Notes: generated by a model from the letters alone, not told the origin. Positions 18,348 to 28,907 are shown, counted from the first letter of the stretch. The stretch: DNA of 45,855 nucleotides from Pseudomonas lopnurensis (GCF_015070855.1 NZ_JADDIX010000039.1:23749-69603); one strand, 5' to 3'. Translations and numbers: made by a program.

Positions 18348-19336
18348 CCGGCGGTCTTCTGTTCGCGCTCGGCCATGCGCCGTTCCAGCGTGGCCAGTTC
18401 CTGGTCGAGCGCCTGCAGCCGGGCCTGGCGCTCGCTGTCGGAGAGCTTGCCGTCGGCGGCGACTTCGCTGCGCTGCTTGAACAGTTCCAACTGACGAATC
18501 GGCAGCAGCTGGTCGTTGTCCGAGGCGCGGAACGGTGCCCACTGCAGACCGGCGAGGATTTCCTTCTCGGCCGGCTTGGCGCCGTAGCTCATGAAGAACT
18601 CGCGCAGCCTGTTCTTCTGCTCGTCGCTCAGGCTCTTGCGCCACACCAGTGGGTCGGCGGGGATCAGCGGCGAGGTCCAGATCACCTTGAGCTGGGCGGC
18701 CTTGTCCGGCGCGGTGATCTGCAGGCGCTCCATGCCCTCGCTGTTGAAGGTGCCGACGTCGACCTGCCGGTTGGCTACCGACAGCGCGTTCACTTCGTGG
18801 CTGCCGTTGAGGCTGCGCTTGAAGATGCGGCCGGCATCGACCTTGTTCTTGGCGAACACGTAGTAGCCGGGCACCAGGTAGCCAGAGGTGGAATTCGGGT
18901 CGCCATTGGCGAAGGTCAGGTCCTTGGCGTTCTTCAGTACGTCCTCGACCGAGTTCAGGGCGCTGTCCTTGTGCACGATCAGGTGGCTGTAGTAGCCGGG
19001 GCTGCCGTTGGCGGCGACGGTCTGGGCGAAGACCTCGCCATTGGCGCGGTCGACCGCCTCCATCGCCGACTTGTTGCCGTACCAGGCCAGGTCGACCTTG
19101 TCGAAACGCATGCCCTGGATCACCCCGGCGTAATCGGGGGCGAAGAAGGCCTTCACCTGGTAGCCGGTCTGCTCGCTCATGTCGGCCAGGAAGGGCTCCC
19201 AGACGCTGCGCAGATTCTGCGACGACTCGGTGGAAATGATGCCGAAGGTGAGGGTCTCGGCGGCCTGGGCGGTGCCGAGCAGGGCGCCGGCCAGCAGCGT
19301 GGAGGCGGCGACGGCGCGGCTGATGGATTTCAACAT
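18341..19336 (-). CDS. phnD: PhnD, periplasmic phosphonate-binding protein
   Basis: A 331-residue binding protein. The start is the ATG at 19336, eight bases after AGGAG; a GTG nine bases earlier sits too close to the ribosome site. The signal peptide runs to GTAQAAE. The mature N-terminus LTFGIISTESSQNLRSVWEPFLADMSEQTGYQVKAFFAPDYAGVIQGMRF and the motifs KVDLAWYGNKSAMEAV, SYSHLIVHKDS-like and FANGDPNSTSGYLVPGYY are diagnostic of PhnD. The last 50 residues form a charged, coiled-coil-like tail (LELFKQRSEVAADGKLSDSE onward). It feeds phosphonates to PhnE/PhnC. The stop codon falls inside a palindromic repeat. Confidence 0.96.
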   Translation of the reverse strand: MLKSISRAVAASTLLAGALLGTAQAAETLTFGIISTESSQNLRSVWEPFLADMSEQTGYQVKAFFAPDYAGVIQGMRFDKVDLAWYGNKSAMEAVDRANGEVFAQTVAANGSPGYYSHLIVHKDSALNSVEDVLKNAKDLTFANGDPNSTSGYLVPGYYVFAKNKVDAGRIFKRSLNGSHEVNALSVANRQVDVGTFNSEGMERLQITAPDKAAQLKVIWTSPLIPADPLVWRKSLSDEQKNRLREFFMSYGAKPAEKEILAGLQWAPFRASDNDQLLPIRQLELFKQRSEVAADGKLSDSERQARLQALDQELATLERRMAEREQKTAGA

Positions 19337-19387
19337 GGAGGTCACTCCTGAAGGTGTGGCGTTGGTTGGCGGGGCGTTGCCGGCGGC

Positions 19388-20218
19388 TCAGCCGTTGACC
19401 AGCTGCAACGTCCGCGGCTCGGCGGCGCGGGCGCGGTCGGAGAACAGCAGGCTGGCGTCCAGATCGGCGCCGTAGAGGTCGTTGAGCAAGCGGTCGCTGA
19501 GCGCTGCAGAGGGCCCGTCGTAATGGATGCGGCCGCCCTTGAGCGCCACCACGCGCGAGCAGTAGCGCAGGGCGTAGTCGACCTGATGCAGAGTCACCAC
19601 CACGGTCTTGCCGTCCTGGCGGTTGATGTCGGCGAGGATTTCCATGACCTTGCGTGCCGACTCCGGGTCGAGCGAGGCGATCGGTTCGTCGGCGAGGATC
19701 ACCTCAGCCTGCTGGGTCAGCGCACGGGCGATCGCCACCCGCTGCTGCTGGCCGCCGGAGAGGGTCGAGGCACGCTGCGCGGCGCGCTCGGCCAGGCCGA
19801 CGCGCTCCAGCGCAGCCATGGCCTGGCACTTCTGCGCGTCGCTGAACATGCCCAGCGAGCCGCGCCAGCGCGGCATGCGGCCGAGAAAGCCGAGCAGCAC
19901 GTTGTCCAGTACGCTGAGGCGGGTGACCAGGTTGAACTGCTGGAAGATATAGCCGATGTCGGCGCGCAGACGACGCACCTCGCCGTGCAGGCGGCCGGTG
20001 GCCTGTACTTCGCGGCCGAGCACCTCGATGCGTCCGCCGGCGGCGCGGTCGCAGCAGGCCAGCCCGGCCAGATGGCGCAACAGGGTGGACTTGCCGGAGC
20101 CGGACGCGCCGATCAGCGCCACCATCTCGCCCGGCTGCACCGCCAGCCCCAGGTCGAACAGCGCCTGCTTGCCGGCGAAGGTCTTGTTCAGTCGCTCGAC
20201 TCGAATAGCCGCATTCAT
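19388..20218 (-). CDS. phnC: PhnC, phosphonate ABC transporter ATPase
   Basis: A 276-residue ABC ATPase with Walker [15 protein letters not shown] (residues about 37-50), Q-loop [15 protein letters not shown], signature [15 protein letters not shown] and Walker [16 protein letters not shown]. It powers phosphonate uptake through PhnE. It is the first gene of the phn operon. The region upstream (20219-20486) holds a putative PhnF operator and a Pho-box-like site, consistent with induction by phosphate starvation. PhnD follows after 51 bp. Confidence 0.96.
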   Translation of the reverse strand: MNAAIRVERLNKTFAGKQALFDLGLAVQPGEMVALIGASGSGKSTLLRHLAGLACCDRAAGGRIEVLGREVQATGRLHGEVRRLRADIGYIFQQFNLVTRLSVLDNVLLGFLGRMPRWRGSLGMFSDAQKCQAMAALERVGLAERAAQRASTLSGGQQQRVAIARALTQQAEVILADEPIASLDPESARKVMEILADINRQDGKTVVVTLHQVDYALRYCSRVVALKGGRIHYDGPSAALSDRLLNDLYGADLDASLLFSDRARAAEPRTLQLVNG

Positions 20219-20259
20219 CGTCTTGCCCTCTCGTCTGTGCGGCCGGGGGAGTCGGCCAA

Positions 20260-20273
20260 CTTGTCTAGACGAG
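20260..20273. promoter_or_regulatory. Putative PhnF operator upstream of phnC
   Basis: CTTGTCTAGACGAG is a near-perfect palindrome 42 bp before the phnC start. It shares TTGTCTAGAC with the perfect palindrome at the beginning of phnF. It lies between the Pho-box-like site and phnC, where a bound repressor would block transcription. The assignment rests on the shared motif and on the phnF gene in the operon. Confidence 0.6.
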
Positions 20274-20311
20274 AAGGTAGTCAGCGACTATTGCAGTCCG
20301 GCGAAGCGTCG

Positions 20312-21251
<940 letters not shown>

Positions 21252-21268
21252 GCAGCGGCTTATCTGAA

Positions 21269-21382
21269 GTAGGGTGGGCTTCAGCCCACCGACAGGGCCG
21301 GGCTTGGTGGGCTAAAGCCCACCCTACGGTGCGGTGAGGAGAGGCGTAGGGTGGGCCGGGCGGCGTTCCGCTTTAGCCCCCC
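21269..21382. repeat. GTAGGGTGGGCT palindrome cluster between convergent genes
   Basis: Two palindromes, GTAGGGTGGGCTTCAGCCCACC (21269-21290) and GGTGGGCTAAAGCCCACCCTAC (about 21306-21327), are inverted with respect to each other. A third element at 21346-21382 matches the one at 599-640. The cluster separates the YdfG-like gene from the end of the dmp operon and could stop transcription from both sides. Its right end provides the stop codon and last codons of the GlcG-like gene. Confidence 0.8.
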
Positions 21383-21810
21383 GGTGCTGCGGCGTCAAGA
21401 GCCTCCAGGCCTGCCTTGGCGCAGGCCTCGTCCTGCTCCTCGGAACCGCCGGAGACGCCGATGCCGCCCAGGCAGCGGCCATCGAGCAGGATCGGCAAGC
21501 CGCCGCCGAACACGACCAGCCGTTCGCGCGACGGCAGGCCGATACGCAGCCGCGGGTTCTCGCCGAGCACCTCCAGCCAGTCGCGGGTGGGAAAGCCGAA
21601 GCTGGCGGCGGTGTAAGCCTTGTCCACGGCGATGCCTTCGGAATGCAGGAAGGCGCCGTTCATACGCAGATACGCGAGAGTGCGCCCGGCGCGGTCGACC
21701 ACCGCGACATGGATGCGGATGTCCAGCGCGCAGGCATGGGCCATGGCGGCCTCGGCGGCGCGCTGGGCGGCCTGCCAGTGCAGGTCGGGCTCGACGAACT
21801 GGAGATTCAT
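21373..21810 (-). CDS. GlcG/HbpS-like (heme-binding domain, DUF336) protein at the end of the dmp operon
   Basis: A 145-residue protein of the GlcG/HbpS family. Typical sequence: [54 protein letters not shown], then [35 protein letters not shown]. Members often sit beside glycolate, diol or aromatic catabolic genes and some bind heme; the role in meta-cleavage operons is unclear to me. The start overlaps the dmpI stop (ATGA, 21807-21810), so it is made with the pathway enzymes. The stop and last residues (APGG) lie in repeat DNA, so the original C-terminus may have been altered. Confidence 0.88.
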   Translation of the reverse strand: MNLQFVEPDLHWQAAQRAAEAAMAHACALDIRIHVAVVDRAGRTLAYLRMNGAFLHSEGIAVDKAYTAASFGFPTRDWLEVLGENPRLRIGLPSRERLVVFGGGLPILLDGRCLGGIGVSGGSEEQDEACAKAGLEALDAAAPGG

Positions 21811-21998
21811 GGCTTGACCTTGCTGGCCGGTTCGCCGCCGATGCCGAAGTGAGCCTTGGGCATCTCGCTGATGATCACCCGCACGCTGGCCAGCGGTGCG
21901 TCCAACGAGCGCGAGATCGCCTCGCTGACCTCGCGGATGAGGGTTTCCTTCTGCGCGTCGCTGCGGCCTTCAAGAATGTGGATCTGGGCAATGGGCAT
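21807..21998 (-). CDS. dmpI: 4-oxalocrotonate tautomerase
   Basis: A 63-residue protein of the tautomerase family. It interconverts the enol and keto forms of 4-oxalocrotonate (2-hydroxymuconate) in the dehydrogenase branch of meta-cleavage. After Met removal the catalytic Pro1 is exposed ([11 protein letters not shown]). The other known active-site residues are also in place: Arg11, Arg39 and Phe50 (numbered without Met). Family members are hexamers of about 62 residues, so the length is normal. It overlaps the GlcG-like gene by four bases and is separated from dmpH by 43 bp containing a GC-rich hairpin with a T-run. Confidence 0.96.
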   Translation of the reverse strand: MPIAQIHILEGRSDAQKETLIREVSEAISRSLDAPLASVRVIISEMPKAHFGIGGEPASKVKP

Positions 21999-22012
21999 AT
22001 CGGACTTCCTTG

Positions 22013-22038
22013 AGAAAAGGCCGGCCGGAGCCGGCCGC
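22013..22038 (-). terminator. GC-rich hairpin with T-run between dmpH and dmpI (possible attenuator)
   Basis: GGCCGGC (22019-22025) and GCCGGCC (22030-22036) form a 7-bp perfect GC stem with a four-base loop. On the minus strand it is followed by TTTT. It lies inside the operon just after the dmpH stop and before the dmpI ribosome site. It may partly terminate transcription so that dmpI and the GlcG-like gene are expressed less, or only trim the transcript end. Confidence 0.45.
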
Positions 22039-22041
22039 AGG

Positions 22042-22836
22042 TCAGACGAAACGGGCGGACACGCTGCCCAGCCCCTGGTAGCGCACGCAGATGTTGTCGC
22101 CCGGCGCCACCGCCACGGCGGCGGTGATGCCGCCGGTCATGATGAAGGTGCCAGCCGGGATATGCTCGCCGCGCTCGGCCAGCAGATTCGCCAGCATCGC
22201 CACGCTGGACAGGGGATGACCGAGCACCGCGGCACCGGCGCCGAGCTCCACCACCTCGCCGTTCTTCTCCATCACCACGCCGAGGGTGCGCAGGTCGACC
22301 TCCTCGAGGCTGGCCATGCGGCCGCCGGTGATGAAGCGCGTCGAGGAAGCGTTGTCCGCCACCACGCTGATCAGGTCGAACTTGAAGTTCTCGTAGCGTG
22401 AATCGATCACCTCGACGGTCGGGATCACGTAGTCGACCGCCGCGATGACGTCGCCGATATGGCAGCCCGGGCCTGTCAGCGGCGCCTTGGTGACCACCGA
22501 GATTTCCGCCTCGATCTTCGGGTGGATCAGCTTCGAGCAATCCACGGTGCCGCCGTCCGGCACGCTGAAGTAGTCGGCCAGGAAGCCATAGATGGGCGTT
22601 TCCACGCCCATCTGCGCCATCTTCGCCCAGGAGGTCAGGCCCATCTTCAGGCCGACGATCCGGTTGCCGCGCGCCTCCTTGCGCCGGCGGATTTCCCACT
22701 GGATGTCGTAGGCGTCGGCGAAGGTCATCTGCGGATAGTCGTTGGTGACCTTGTGGATGTCGTGGGCCTGCAGCTCGGCGTTTTCCACGTGCTCGGCCAA
22801 GGCCAGCACCTGTTCGCGGGTCAATGTACGGTTCAT
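22042..22836 (-). CDS. dmpH: 4-oxalocrotonate decarboxylase
   Basis: A 264-residue enzyme of the fumarylacetoacetate-hydrolase-like hydratase/decarboxylase family. It decarboxylates 2-oxo-3-hexenedioate to 2-hydroxypenta-2,4-dienoate with Mg2+. It is a paralogue of DmpE in the same operon, with which it forms a complex in related strains. Shared landmarks are [27 protein letters not shown] (metal-binding Glu pair), [27 protein letters not shown] and [22 protein letters not shown]. The start ATG at 22836 overlaps the dmpG stop (ATGA). A longer frame to 23379 is a shadow inside dmpG. Confidence 0.96.
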   Translation of the reverse strand: MNRTLTREQVLALAEHVENAELQAHDIHKVTNDYPQMTFADAYDIQWEIRRRKEARGNRIVGLKMGLTSWAKMAQMGVETPIYGFLADYFSVPDGGTVDCSKLIHPKIEAEISVVTKAPLTGPGCHIGDVIAAVDYVIPTVEVIDSRYENFKFDLISVVADNASSTRFITGGRMASLEEVDLRTLGVVMEKNGEVVELGAGAAVLGHPLSSVAMLANLLAERGEHIPAGTFIMTGGITAAVAVAPGDNICVRYQGLGSVSARFV

Positions 22837-23870
22837 GCGTGTTGCTCCTTGCGAGTTGCCAGCAGGTCGAGCGCGACGTCGACGATCATGTCTTCCTGGC
22901 CGCCGACCATGCGGCGCCTGCCCAGTTCTACGAGGATGTCGAGCGTCTTCAGTCCATACTTCGCGGCCGCCACCTCGGCGTGGCGCAGGAAGCTGGAGTA
23001 GACCCCGGCATAACCCAGGCCGAGGGTCTCGCGATCGACCCTCACCGGACGGTCCTGCAACGGCCGGACGATATCGTCGGCGGCGTCCATCAGGGCGTAC
23101 AGGTCGGTGCCGTGGTTCCAGCCCATGCGCTCGGCCGCCGCGATGAATACTTCCAGCGGCGCGTTGCCGGCGCCGGCGCCCATGCCGGCCAGCGAGGCGT
23201 CGATGCGATCGCAGCCCTCCTCCACCGCGATGATGGAGTTGGCCACGCCGAGACTGAGGTTGTGATGCGCATGCATGCCGGTTTGGGTCTGCGGATTCAG
23301 CGCCGCCTTGAAGGCGCGCATGCGGTCGCGGATGTCGTTCATGTTCATCGCGCCGCCGGAATCGGCCATGTAGATGCACTGTGCGCCGTAGCTTTCCATC
23401 AGCTTGCCCTGCGCCGCCAGCTGCTCGGCAGGGATCATGTGGCTCATCATCAGGAAGCCGACGGTGTCCATGCCCAGTTCACGGGCATACTCGATGTGCT
23501 GCCGCGAGACATCCGCCTCGGTGCAGTGGGTGGCCACGCGCACCGAGCGGGCGCCGGCGTCATAGGCGGCTTTCAGGTCATGCACGGTGCCGATGCCGGG
23601 TAGCAGCAGCACGGTGATCCGGGCGTGCTGGATCACATCGGCGGCGGCCTCGATCCACTCCAGGTCGCTGTGCGCACCGAAACCGTAGTTGAAGCTGGAA
23701 CCCTGCAGGCCATCGCCGTGGGTCACCTCGATGGAGTCGACGCGGGCCTTGTCCAGCGCGCGGGCAATGTCCTGGACGTTCTGGATCGAATACTGGTGGC
23801 GGATCGCATGGCTGCCGTCGCGCAGGGTCACGTCGGAGATATAGAGTTTCTTGCCGGGGTTGAAGGTCAT
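22833..23870 (-). CDS. dmpG: 4-hydroxy-2-oxovalerate aldolase
   Basis: A 345-residue TIM-barrel aldolase of the DRE-TIM metallolyase family. It splits 4-hydroxy-2-oxovalerate into pyruvate and acetaldehyde, and channels the aldehyde to DmpF in a heterotetramer. The motif [18 protein letters not shown] (metal-binding Asp in TLRDG, about residues 11-28) and the His pair in [15 protein letters not shown] are seen, with a C-terminal helical domain that contacts DmpF. Length agrees with the CF600 enzyme. It starts 10 bp after the dmpF stop and overlaps dmpH by four bases. Confidence 0.97.
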   Translation of the reverse strand: MTFNPGKKLYISDVTLRDGSHAIRHQYSIQNVQDIARALDKARVDSIEVTHGDGLQGSSFNYGFGAHSDLEWIEAAADVIQHARITVLLLPGIGTVHDLKAAYDAGARSVRVATHCTEADVSRQHIEYARELGMDTVGFLMMSHMIPAEQLAAQGKLMESYGAQCIYMADSGGAMNMNDIRDRMRAFKAALNPQTQTGMHAHHNLSLGVANSIIAVEEGCDRIDASLAGMGAGAGNAPLEVFIAAAERMGWNHGTDLYALMDAADDIVRPLQDRPVRVDRETLGLGYAGVYSSFLRHAEVAAAKYGLKTLDILVELGRRRMVGGQEDMIVDVALDLLATRKEQHA

Positions 23871-23880
23871 GGCTCGGTCC

Positions 23881-24819
23881 TCAGGCGTTCAGCAGCGACT
23901 GCGCCATGCGTTCGGCGGTAGCCAGCGCGGCGGAGGTCATGATGTCGAGGTTGCCGGCGTAGGCCGGCAAGTAGTGGGCGGCACCTTCGACTTCGAGGTA
24001 GATCGAGGTCTTCAGGCCACTGAATGTGCCGAGGCCAGGGATATGCAGCGGCGCGGATGCGGGAATCACGTCGAACTGCACCTTCTGCTTGAGGCGGTAG
24101 CCCGGCACGTAGGCCTGCACGGCGCTGGCCATCTCCTCGATGCTGGCCTCGACCTGTGCCTGGTCGACGGCCTCGGACAGCACGAACACCGTGTCACGCA
24201 TGATCAGCGGCGGCTCGGCCGGGTTCATGATGATGATCGCCTTGCCCTTGGCGGCGCCGCCGATCACTTCGATGGCCTTGCTGGTGGTCTCGGTGAACTC
24301 GTCGATGTTGGCGCGGGTGCCGGGGCCGGCGGATTTGCTGGCGATGGAGGCGACGATCTCGGCGTAATGCACCTTGGCCACGCGCGACACCGCGGCCACC
24401 ATCGGGATGGTGGCCTGGCCACCGCAGGTGACCATGTTGACGTTGAGCTTGGCGAGGTGCTCTTCCAGATTCACCACTGGCACGCAGTAGGGGCCGATGG
24501 CAGCCGGGGTCAGGTCGATCAGGCGGATGCCGGGTTTGGCACGACGCAGCAAGGCATCGTTCCGTACGTGGGCAGAGGCGCTGGTGGCATCGAAGACGAA
24601 ATCGATGTCGGCGAATTCGGGCAGGTTGATCAACCCTTCGACACCTTGGTGGGTGGTCGCCACGCACATGCGCTGGGCGCGGGCCAGGCCGTCGGAGGCC
24701 GGGTCGATGCCGACCATCGCGCCCATTTCCAGGTGCTCTGCGTTGCGCATCACCTTGATCATCAGATCCGTACCGATATTGCCCGGGCCGATGATCGCTA
24801 CTTTGAGTTTCTTGCTCAT
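23881..24819 (-). CDS. dmpF: Acetaldehyde dehydrogenase (acylating)
   Basis: A 312-residue enzyme that oxidises acetaldehyde to acetyl-CoA with NAD+ and CoA, in complex with the DmpG aldolase. The N-terminal Rossmann motif is [18 protein letters not shown] (residues about 5-22). The catalytic cysteine lies in [14 protein letters not shown] (about Cys132), and the dimer/channel region is near [16 protein letters not shown]. It is intact and of normal length. It starts 15 bp after dmpE and precedes dmpG, as in the plasmid pVI150 operon. Confidence 0.97.
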   Translation of the reverse strand: MSKKLKVAIIGPGNIGTDLMIKVMRNAEHLEMGAMVGIDPASDGLARAQRMCVATTHQGVEGLINLPEFADIDFVFDATSASAHVRNDALLRRAKPGIRLIDLTPAAIGPYCVPVVNLEEHLAKLNVNMVTCGGQATIPMVAAVSRVAKVHYAEIVASIASKSAGPGTRANIDEFTETTSKAIEVIGGAAKGKAIIIMNPAEPPLIMRDTVFVLSEAVDQAQVEASIEEMASAVQAYVPGYRLKQKVQFDVIPASAPLHIPGLGTFSGLKTSIYLEVEGAAHYLPAYAGNLDIMTSAALATAERMAQSLLNA

Positions 24820-24833
24820 CAGGCTGTCCTCGA

Positions 24834-25619
24834 TCAGATGAAGCGCACGCTGGCGCTGCCGATGCCGCCGATCTCGACGCGCATGAAATCGCCTGCCTTG
24901 ACCGGCTCCAGCGGAACCAGCGAGCCGGACAGGATCACCTCGCCGGCCTTCAGGCCGATGCCGAACCGGCCGAGGGTGTTGGCCAGCCAGGCCACGCAGT
25001 TGACCGGCGAGCCGAGCGCCGCGGCGCCGGCACCGGTCGAGAGCAGCTGGCCGTTCTTTTCCACCAGCATGCCGCAGGTGACCAGATCGACCTGGCGCGG
25101 CGACACGGCCTGGTCACCGAGCACGAACAGGCCGCAGGAGGCGTTGTCCGCCACGGTGTCCTGGATCTTGATCTGCCAGTCCTGGATGCGCGAATCGACC
25201 ACCTCGAAGCAGGGGATCACGCATTCGGTGGCGGCCAGCACGTCGGCATTGGTGACGCCGGGGCCCATCAGGTCCTTCTTGAGGATGAAGGCGATCTCGC
25301 CTTCGGCCCGTGGCTGGATCAGCCGTTCGCTGATCGGCATGGCTTCGCCGCTGTTGTAGACCATGCTGTCGGTGAGGTAGCCGAAGTCCGGCTGGTGCAC
25401 GCCGAGCATGTTCTGCACGGCCTTGCTGGTGACGCCGATCTTCTTGCCGATCACCCGCTCGCCGGCGGCCAAGCGCCGTTCCAGCATGCGCAGGGAAATG
25501 TGGTAGGCGTCATCGACGCTGATGTCGAAGCCACGGCTGGTCAGCGGCGTGACGGTCTCGCGCTGGACCATCGCCTGGTAGAGCTCGTCGCCGAGCTCGT
25601 TGATCAATGTCTTGTCCAT
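24834..25619 (-). CDS. dmpE: 2-hydroxypenta-2,4-dienoate (2-oxopent-4-enoate) hydratase
   Basis: A 261-residue hydratase that adds water to 2-hydroxypenta-2,4-dienoate to give 4-hydroxy-2-oxovalerate. It is related to Dmp[40 protein letters not shown] (metal-binding Glu), [28 protein letters not shown] and [22 protein letters not shown] are the matching landmarks. The start ATG at 25619 is chosen because the [17 protein letters not shown] beginning is typical; the frame further upstream is inside dmpD. It is expected to associate with DmpH. Confidence 0.97.
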   Translation of the reverse strand: MDKTLINELGDELYQAMVQRETVTPLTSRGFDISVDDAYHISLRMLERRLAAGERVIGKKIGVTSKAVQNMLGVHQPDFGYLTDSMVYNSGEAMPISERLIQPRAEGEIAFILKKDLMGPGVTNADVLAATECVIPCFEVVDSRIQDWQIKIQDTVADNASCGLFVLGDQAVSPRQVDLVTCGMLVEKNGQLLSTGAGAAALGSPVNCVAWLANTLGRFGIGLKAGEVILSGSLVPLEPVKAGDFMRVEIGGIGSASVRFI

Positions 25620-25630
25620 ATTGGTCTCTC

Positions 25631-26479
25631 TCAGCAATGGAGGGCGTCGGCCTCGGCGAGGAAGTTCTCGACCAGGCGGGCGAAACGCTCGGCGTGTTCG
25701 ATCTGGGTCCAGTGGCCGCACTGGCCGAATACGTGCAACTGGGCGCAGGCGATCCATTCGGCCAGGGTCAGCGAGGCCGCCAGCGGAATCACCTGGTCCT
25801 CGCGGCCATGGATCACCAGTGTTTCGTGGGGCAAGGCGCGGATGTCCGCTTCGTCGCTGGCCAGCCCGTCGACCCAGCGCTGGCGCGGGGCGGGGAACAT
25901 CTGGGCGAAGGATTCCTGAAAGCCGGGGCGGATACTGGCCTGGTAACGCAGCTCGGCCAGCTCGTCGGTGACCAGGCTGCGGTCGTAGGCGAAAACATCC
26001 ATCAGCCGGCGCATGTTGGCGAAGGACGGCTCGTAGCCCCAGACGGCATCCAGCCCCGGCGTGATTGGAAAACTCACTCCGACGCTGCCCATCAGCACCA
26101 GCCGCCGCACCCGCTCGGGATGTTGGATGGCCAGCGCCAGGGCCAGGCCGCCACCGAAGGAGTTGCCGACGATATCGGCCTGGGCGATACCCAGCGCATC
26201 CAGCACGCCGATGGCATGCTCGACCCAGCGCTGCTGGTGGTACTGGCCGTCGGCCGGGCGCTCGCTATAGCCGAAGCCGAGCATGTCCGGCGCGATCACC
26301 CGGCGCTGCCTGGCCAGCTCGGGTATCACCAGACGCCAGTTGGCCCAGGCGGTGACGCCCGGCCCGGAGCCGTGGATCAGCAGGACCGGGAAGCCTTCGC
26401 CCTGATCATGCAGGTTGGTGCGGTAGCCGGCGGCGAGAATTTCGCGACCGATTTCAGGGCCTTGCTGCGGTGCGTTCAT
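25631..26479 (-). CDS. dmpD: 2-hydroxymuconic semialdehyde hydrolase
   Basis: A 282-residue alpha/beta hydrolase. It releases formate (or a carboxylate from methylated substrates) from the ring-cleavage product, giving 2-hydroxypenta-2,4-dienoate. The oxyanion region LLIHGSGPGVTAWANW, the nucleophile elbow GNSFGGG (Ser about 115), the acid in VIHGREDQVIPL and the His in FGQCGHWTQIEHAERF complete the catalytic triad. It provides the hydrolytic branch used mainly for methylcatechols, while DmpC, DmpI and DmpH serve catechol itself. Both branches being intact suggests growth on phenol and cresols. Confidence 0.97.
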   Translation of the reverse strand: MNAPQQGPEIGREILAAGYRTNLHDQGEGFPVLLIHGSGPGVTAWANWRLVIPELARQRRVIAPDMLGFGYSERPADGQYHQQRWVEHAIGVLDALGIAQADIVGNSFGGGLALALAIQHPERVRRLVLMGSVGVSFPITPGLDAVWGYEPSFANMRRLMDVFAYDRSLVTDELAELRYQASIRPGFQESFAQMFPAPRQRWVDGLASDEADIRALPHETLVIHGREDQVIPLAASLTLAEWIACAQLHVFGQCGHWTQIEHAERFARLVENFLAEADALHC

Positions 26480-26489
26480 GGTCAGGTCC

Positions 26490-27950
26490 TCAGAGTTTCA
26501 CGCAGATGTTCTTCAGCTCGGTGTAGAACTCCAGCGAGTGCACCCCGCCTTCGCGGCCGATACCCGACTGCTTGGCGCCACCGAAGGCGGTGCGCAGGTC
26601 GCGCAGGAACCAGCTGTTCACCCAGACGATCCCAGCCTCGATCTGCCCGGCGACGCGGTGCGCCCGCGAGGCGCTCTCGGTCCAGATCGCCGAGGCCAGG
26701 CCGTAAGGCAGGCTGTTGGCCAGTTCGATGGCTTCTGCCTCGCTGTCGAACGGGCGGATGTGGCAGCAGGGGCCGAAGATTTCCTCGGTGACCACCGGCG
26801 AATCGTCTGGCAGGCCGGTCCAGATGGTCGGCTGCACCCAGGCGCCGCCGGCCAGGTGCGCCGGCATCTCGGGCACACCGCCACCGGTGACGAGGGTGGC
26901 ACCTTCGTCCCGGGCCCTCTGGTAGTAGGAAAGGACCTTCTCGCGGTGCTTGTGGCTGACCAGCGAGCCGAAGTTGGCCTCCGGGTCGTTCGGCTCGCCG
27001 ATCTTCAGCGCTTCGGCGCCGGCCTTCAGGCGGGCGACGAATTCGTCGAAGATCGGCCGCTCGACGTAGACCCTCTCGGTGCCCAGGCAGACCTGGCCGC
27101 AGTTGGCGAAGGCCGAGCGCAGGGTGCCTTCGATGGCCTTGTCCAGGTCGCAGTCGGCGAACACGATGCCGGCGTTCTTGCCGCCCAGTTCCAGCGACAC
27201 CTGGCGCACGCCCTTGGCCGCGGCGCGCATGATCAGCTCCCCGGTGCCGGTTTCCCCGGTGAAGGTGATGCCATCGACGTCCGGGTGGGCGGTGAGGAAG
27301 GCGCCGGCCGAGTCGCCGCCGAAACCGTGCACCACGTTGTAGACGCCCGGCGGCACCCCGGCGGCGTTCATCACCTCGCCGAGCAGTGCGGTGGTACTGG
27401 GGGTTTCCTCGGACGGCTTGACCACCACGGTATTGCCGCAGGCCAGCGCCGGACCGACCTTCCAGGTCATCAGCAAGAGCGGCAGGTTCCACGGGCTGAT
27501 CACACCGATCACGCCCTTGGGCCGGCGCACCGCGTAGTTGATCGCCCCGCTGCCGTCCGGGGTGGCCATCTCGAAGGCCTCGGTCGGCACGTTCCTGATC
27601 AGGTCGGCGAACACCTTGAAGTTCGCTGCGCCGCGCGGGATATCGATATGGCTGGCCAGCGACTTCGGCTTGCCGGTGTCCAGGCACTCGGCCTCGAGGA
27701 ACTCGTCGAAGCGCGCATTGATGCCGTCGGCGACGCGATGCAGGATCTCGCTGCGCTCGGCCAGGGTCATCCGGCCCCAGGGGCCCTTCAGCGCATCGCG
27801 TGCCGCCCTGACCGCCGCGTCGACCTCGGCCTCGCCGGCTTCATGGACCCTGGCGATCACCTGGCCGTTGGCCGGGTTGACGTTGTCGAACCGCTTGCCG
27901 CTGGCCGAGCCGACGTACTCGCCGTTAATGAAATGCTTGATTTCTTGCAT
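26490..27950 (-). CDS. dmpC: 2-hydroxymuconic semialdehyde dehydrogenase
   Basis: A 486-residue NAD-dependent aldehyde dehydrogenase. It oxidises 2-hydroxymuconic semialdehyde to 2-hydroxymuconate at the head of the oxalocrotonate branch. ALDH motifs are present: VISPWNLPLLLMTWKVGPALACGNTVVVKPSE, FTGETGTGELIM, the general-base Glu in VSLELGGKNAGIVF and the catalytic Cys in FANCGQVCLGTERVYV. The C-terminal ENICVKL closes a normal-length protein. It lies between the dioxygenase gene (33 bp upstream) and dmpD (10 bp downstream). Confidence 0.97.
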   Translation of the reverse strand: MQEIKHFINGEYVGSASGKRFDNVNPANGQVIARVHEAGEAEVDAAVRAARDALKGPWGRMTLAERSEILHRVADGINARFDEFLEAECLDTGKPKSLASHIDIPRGAANFKVFADLIRNVPTEAFEMATPDGSGAINYAVRRPKGVIGVISPWNLPLLLMTWKVGPALACGNTVVVKPSEETPSTTALLGEVMNAAGVPPGVYNVVHGFGGDSAGAFLTAHPDVDGITFTGETGTGELIMRAAAKGVRQVSLELGGKNAGIVFADCDLDKAIEGTLRSAFANCGQVCLGTERVYVERPIFDEFVARLKAGAEALKIGEPNDPEANFGSLVSHKHREKVLSYYQRARDEGATLVTGGGVPEMPAHLAGGAWVQPTIWTGLPDDSPVVTEEIFGPCCHIRPFDSEAEAIELANSLPYGLASAIWTESASRAHRVAGQIEAGIVWVNSWFLRDLRTAFGGAKQSGIGREGGVHSLEFYTELKNICVKL

Positions 27951-27983
27951 GTGTGCAATCTCTATGTAAATTCGGGCCGGCCT

Positions 27984-28907
27984 TCAGGTGAGCACCGTGA
28001 GGAAGCGTTCGTTGAGCACGCGGTCGTGATAGAAAATCGCCTTGCCCAGGTCCTTGGCCATCCAGGTCACCGGCTTGTGATCCTGGTAGTTGTAATCGCC
28101 GCCGCAGAACACCTCGTTGCGGTTTCCGGAAGGATCGAAGAAGTAGATGGTCTTGCCGTGGGTGAGGCCGTGGCGGGTCGGACCGATATCGATGGAGGTG
28201 TCGGTCATGGAGATCAGGTCGGCGGCGCGCAGCACGTCTTCCCAGGTTTCGAGGTAGAAGGAGACGTGATGGAAGCGACCCTTCTCGGGATGATGAATGA
28301 AGGCCACGTCGTGGGCCTTGGTCGACAGGCTGAGGAACTGGGCGACGCGCGTGCCATCCTCGTCCAGCACCTGTTCGGCCAGATAGAAGCCGAGCACTTT
28401 GGTGAACAGGTCGTGGGTCGCCGGCAATTCGTCGCCGTACATGAGGGCGTGGTCGAAACGCACCGCGCGCATGCCCTGGAGATTGCGCGGCCAGGCTTCA
28501 GGGTTGATTTCCTCCACGCCCCACTTGCCGGTGTATTGCTTGTCGGCATACAGCTCGAAGAAGTGTCCGGACGGCGCCTGGAAGCGCACGCGACGCCCGC
28601 AGCCCCTGAGTTCTCCGGCGGGAATGGTCTCGATCAGGCAGCCGTAGTCGATCAGGTCCTGGGTCAGACGGACCAGGCACTCGTCGTCGATCACCTTGAA
28701 ACCCATGAAATCCATGCCCGGCTCGTCGGCTTCACGCAGTACCAGGGAGAACTTGTCCACTTCGGTCCAGGCCTTCAGGTAGACGCGCCCGAAGTCATCA
28801 CGGTCCACTTCGATCAGGCCGAGCAGGTCGCGGTAATGGGCCAGGGCACTCTCTAGATTGAGTACGCGCAGCTGGATGTGGCCGGGTCGCATAACGCCTT
28901 TTTTCAT
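27984..28907 (-). CDS. dmpB: Catechol 2,3-dioxygenase (extradiol)
   Basis: A 307-residue extradiol dioxygenase that opens catechol next to the hydroxyls to give 2-hydroxymuconic semialdehyde, the yellow meta-cleavage product. The two-domain type I fold is evident, and the three iron(II) ligands fall at the positions known for XylE-type enzymes: His153 ([10 protein letters not shown]), His214 (GRFHHVSFY) and Glu265 ([10 protein letters not shown]). The start is the ATG at 28907, which overlaps the dmpQ stop (ATGA). Upstream in-frame sequence belongs to dmpQ in another frame. The length equals that of XylE/DmpB. Confidence 0.98.
   Translation of the reverse strand: MKKGVMRPGHIQLRVLNLESALAHYRDLLGLIEVDRDDFGRVYLKAWTEVDKFSLVLREADEPGMDFMGFKVIDDECLVRLTQDLIDYGCLIETIPAGELRGCGRRVRFQAPSGHFFELYADKQYTGKWGVEEINPEAWPRNLQGMRAVRFDHALMYGDELPATHDLFTKVLGFYLAEQVLDEDGTRVAQFLSLSTKAHDVAFIHHPEKGRFHHVSFYLETWEDVLRAADLISMTDTSIDIGPTRHGLTHGKTIYFFDPSGNRNEVFCGGDYNYQDHKPVTWMAKDLGKAIFYHDRVLNERFLTVLT

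Noticed and set aside
9172..20218. Search for phnO (aminoalkylphosphonate acetyltransferase) in the phn operon
   Set aside because: phnN is followed directly by phnP with a 10-bp overlap, and no acetyltransferase-like frame exists in the operon.
21252..21372. Insertion sequence ends at the phn/dmp junction
   Set aside because: The palindromes belong to dispersed repeat families found elsewhere in the window; no transposase or target duplication was seen.
26478..28856. 792-residue plus-strand frame opposite dmpC and dmpB
   Set aside because: It covers several real genes on the other strand; long antisense frames are common at this GC content.
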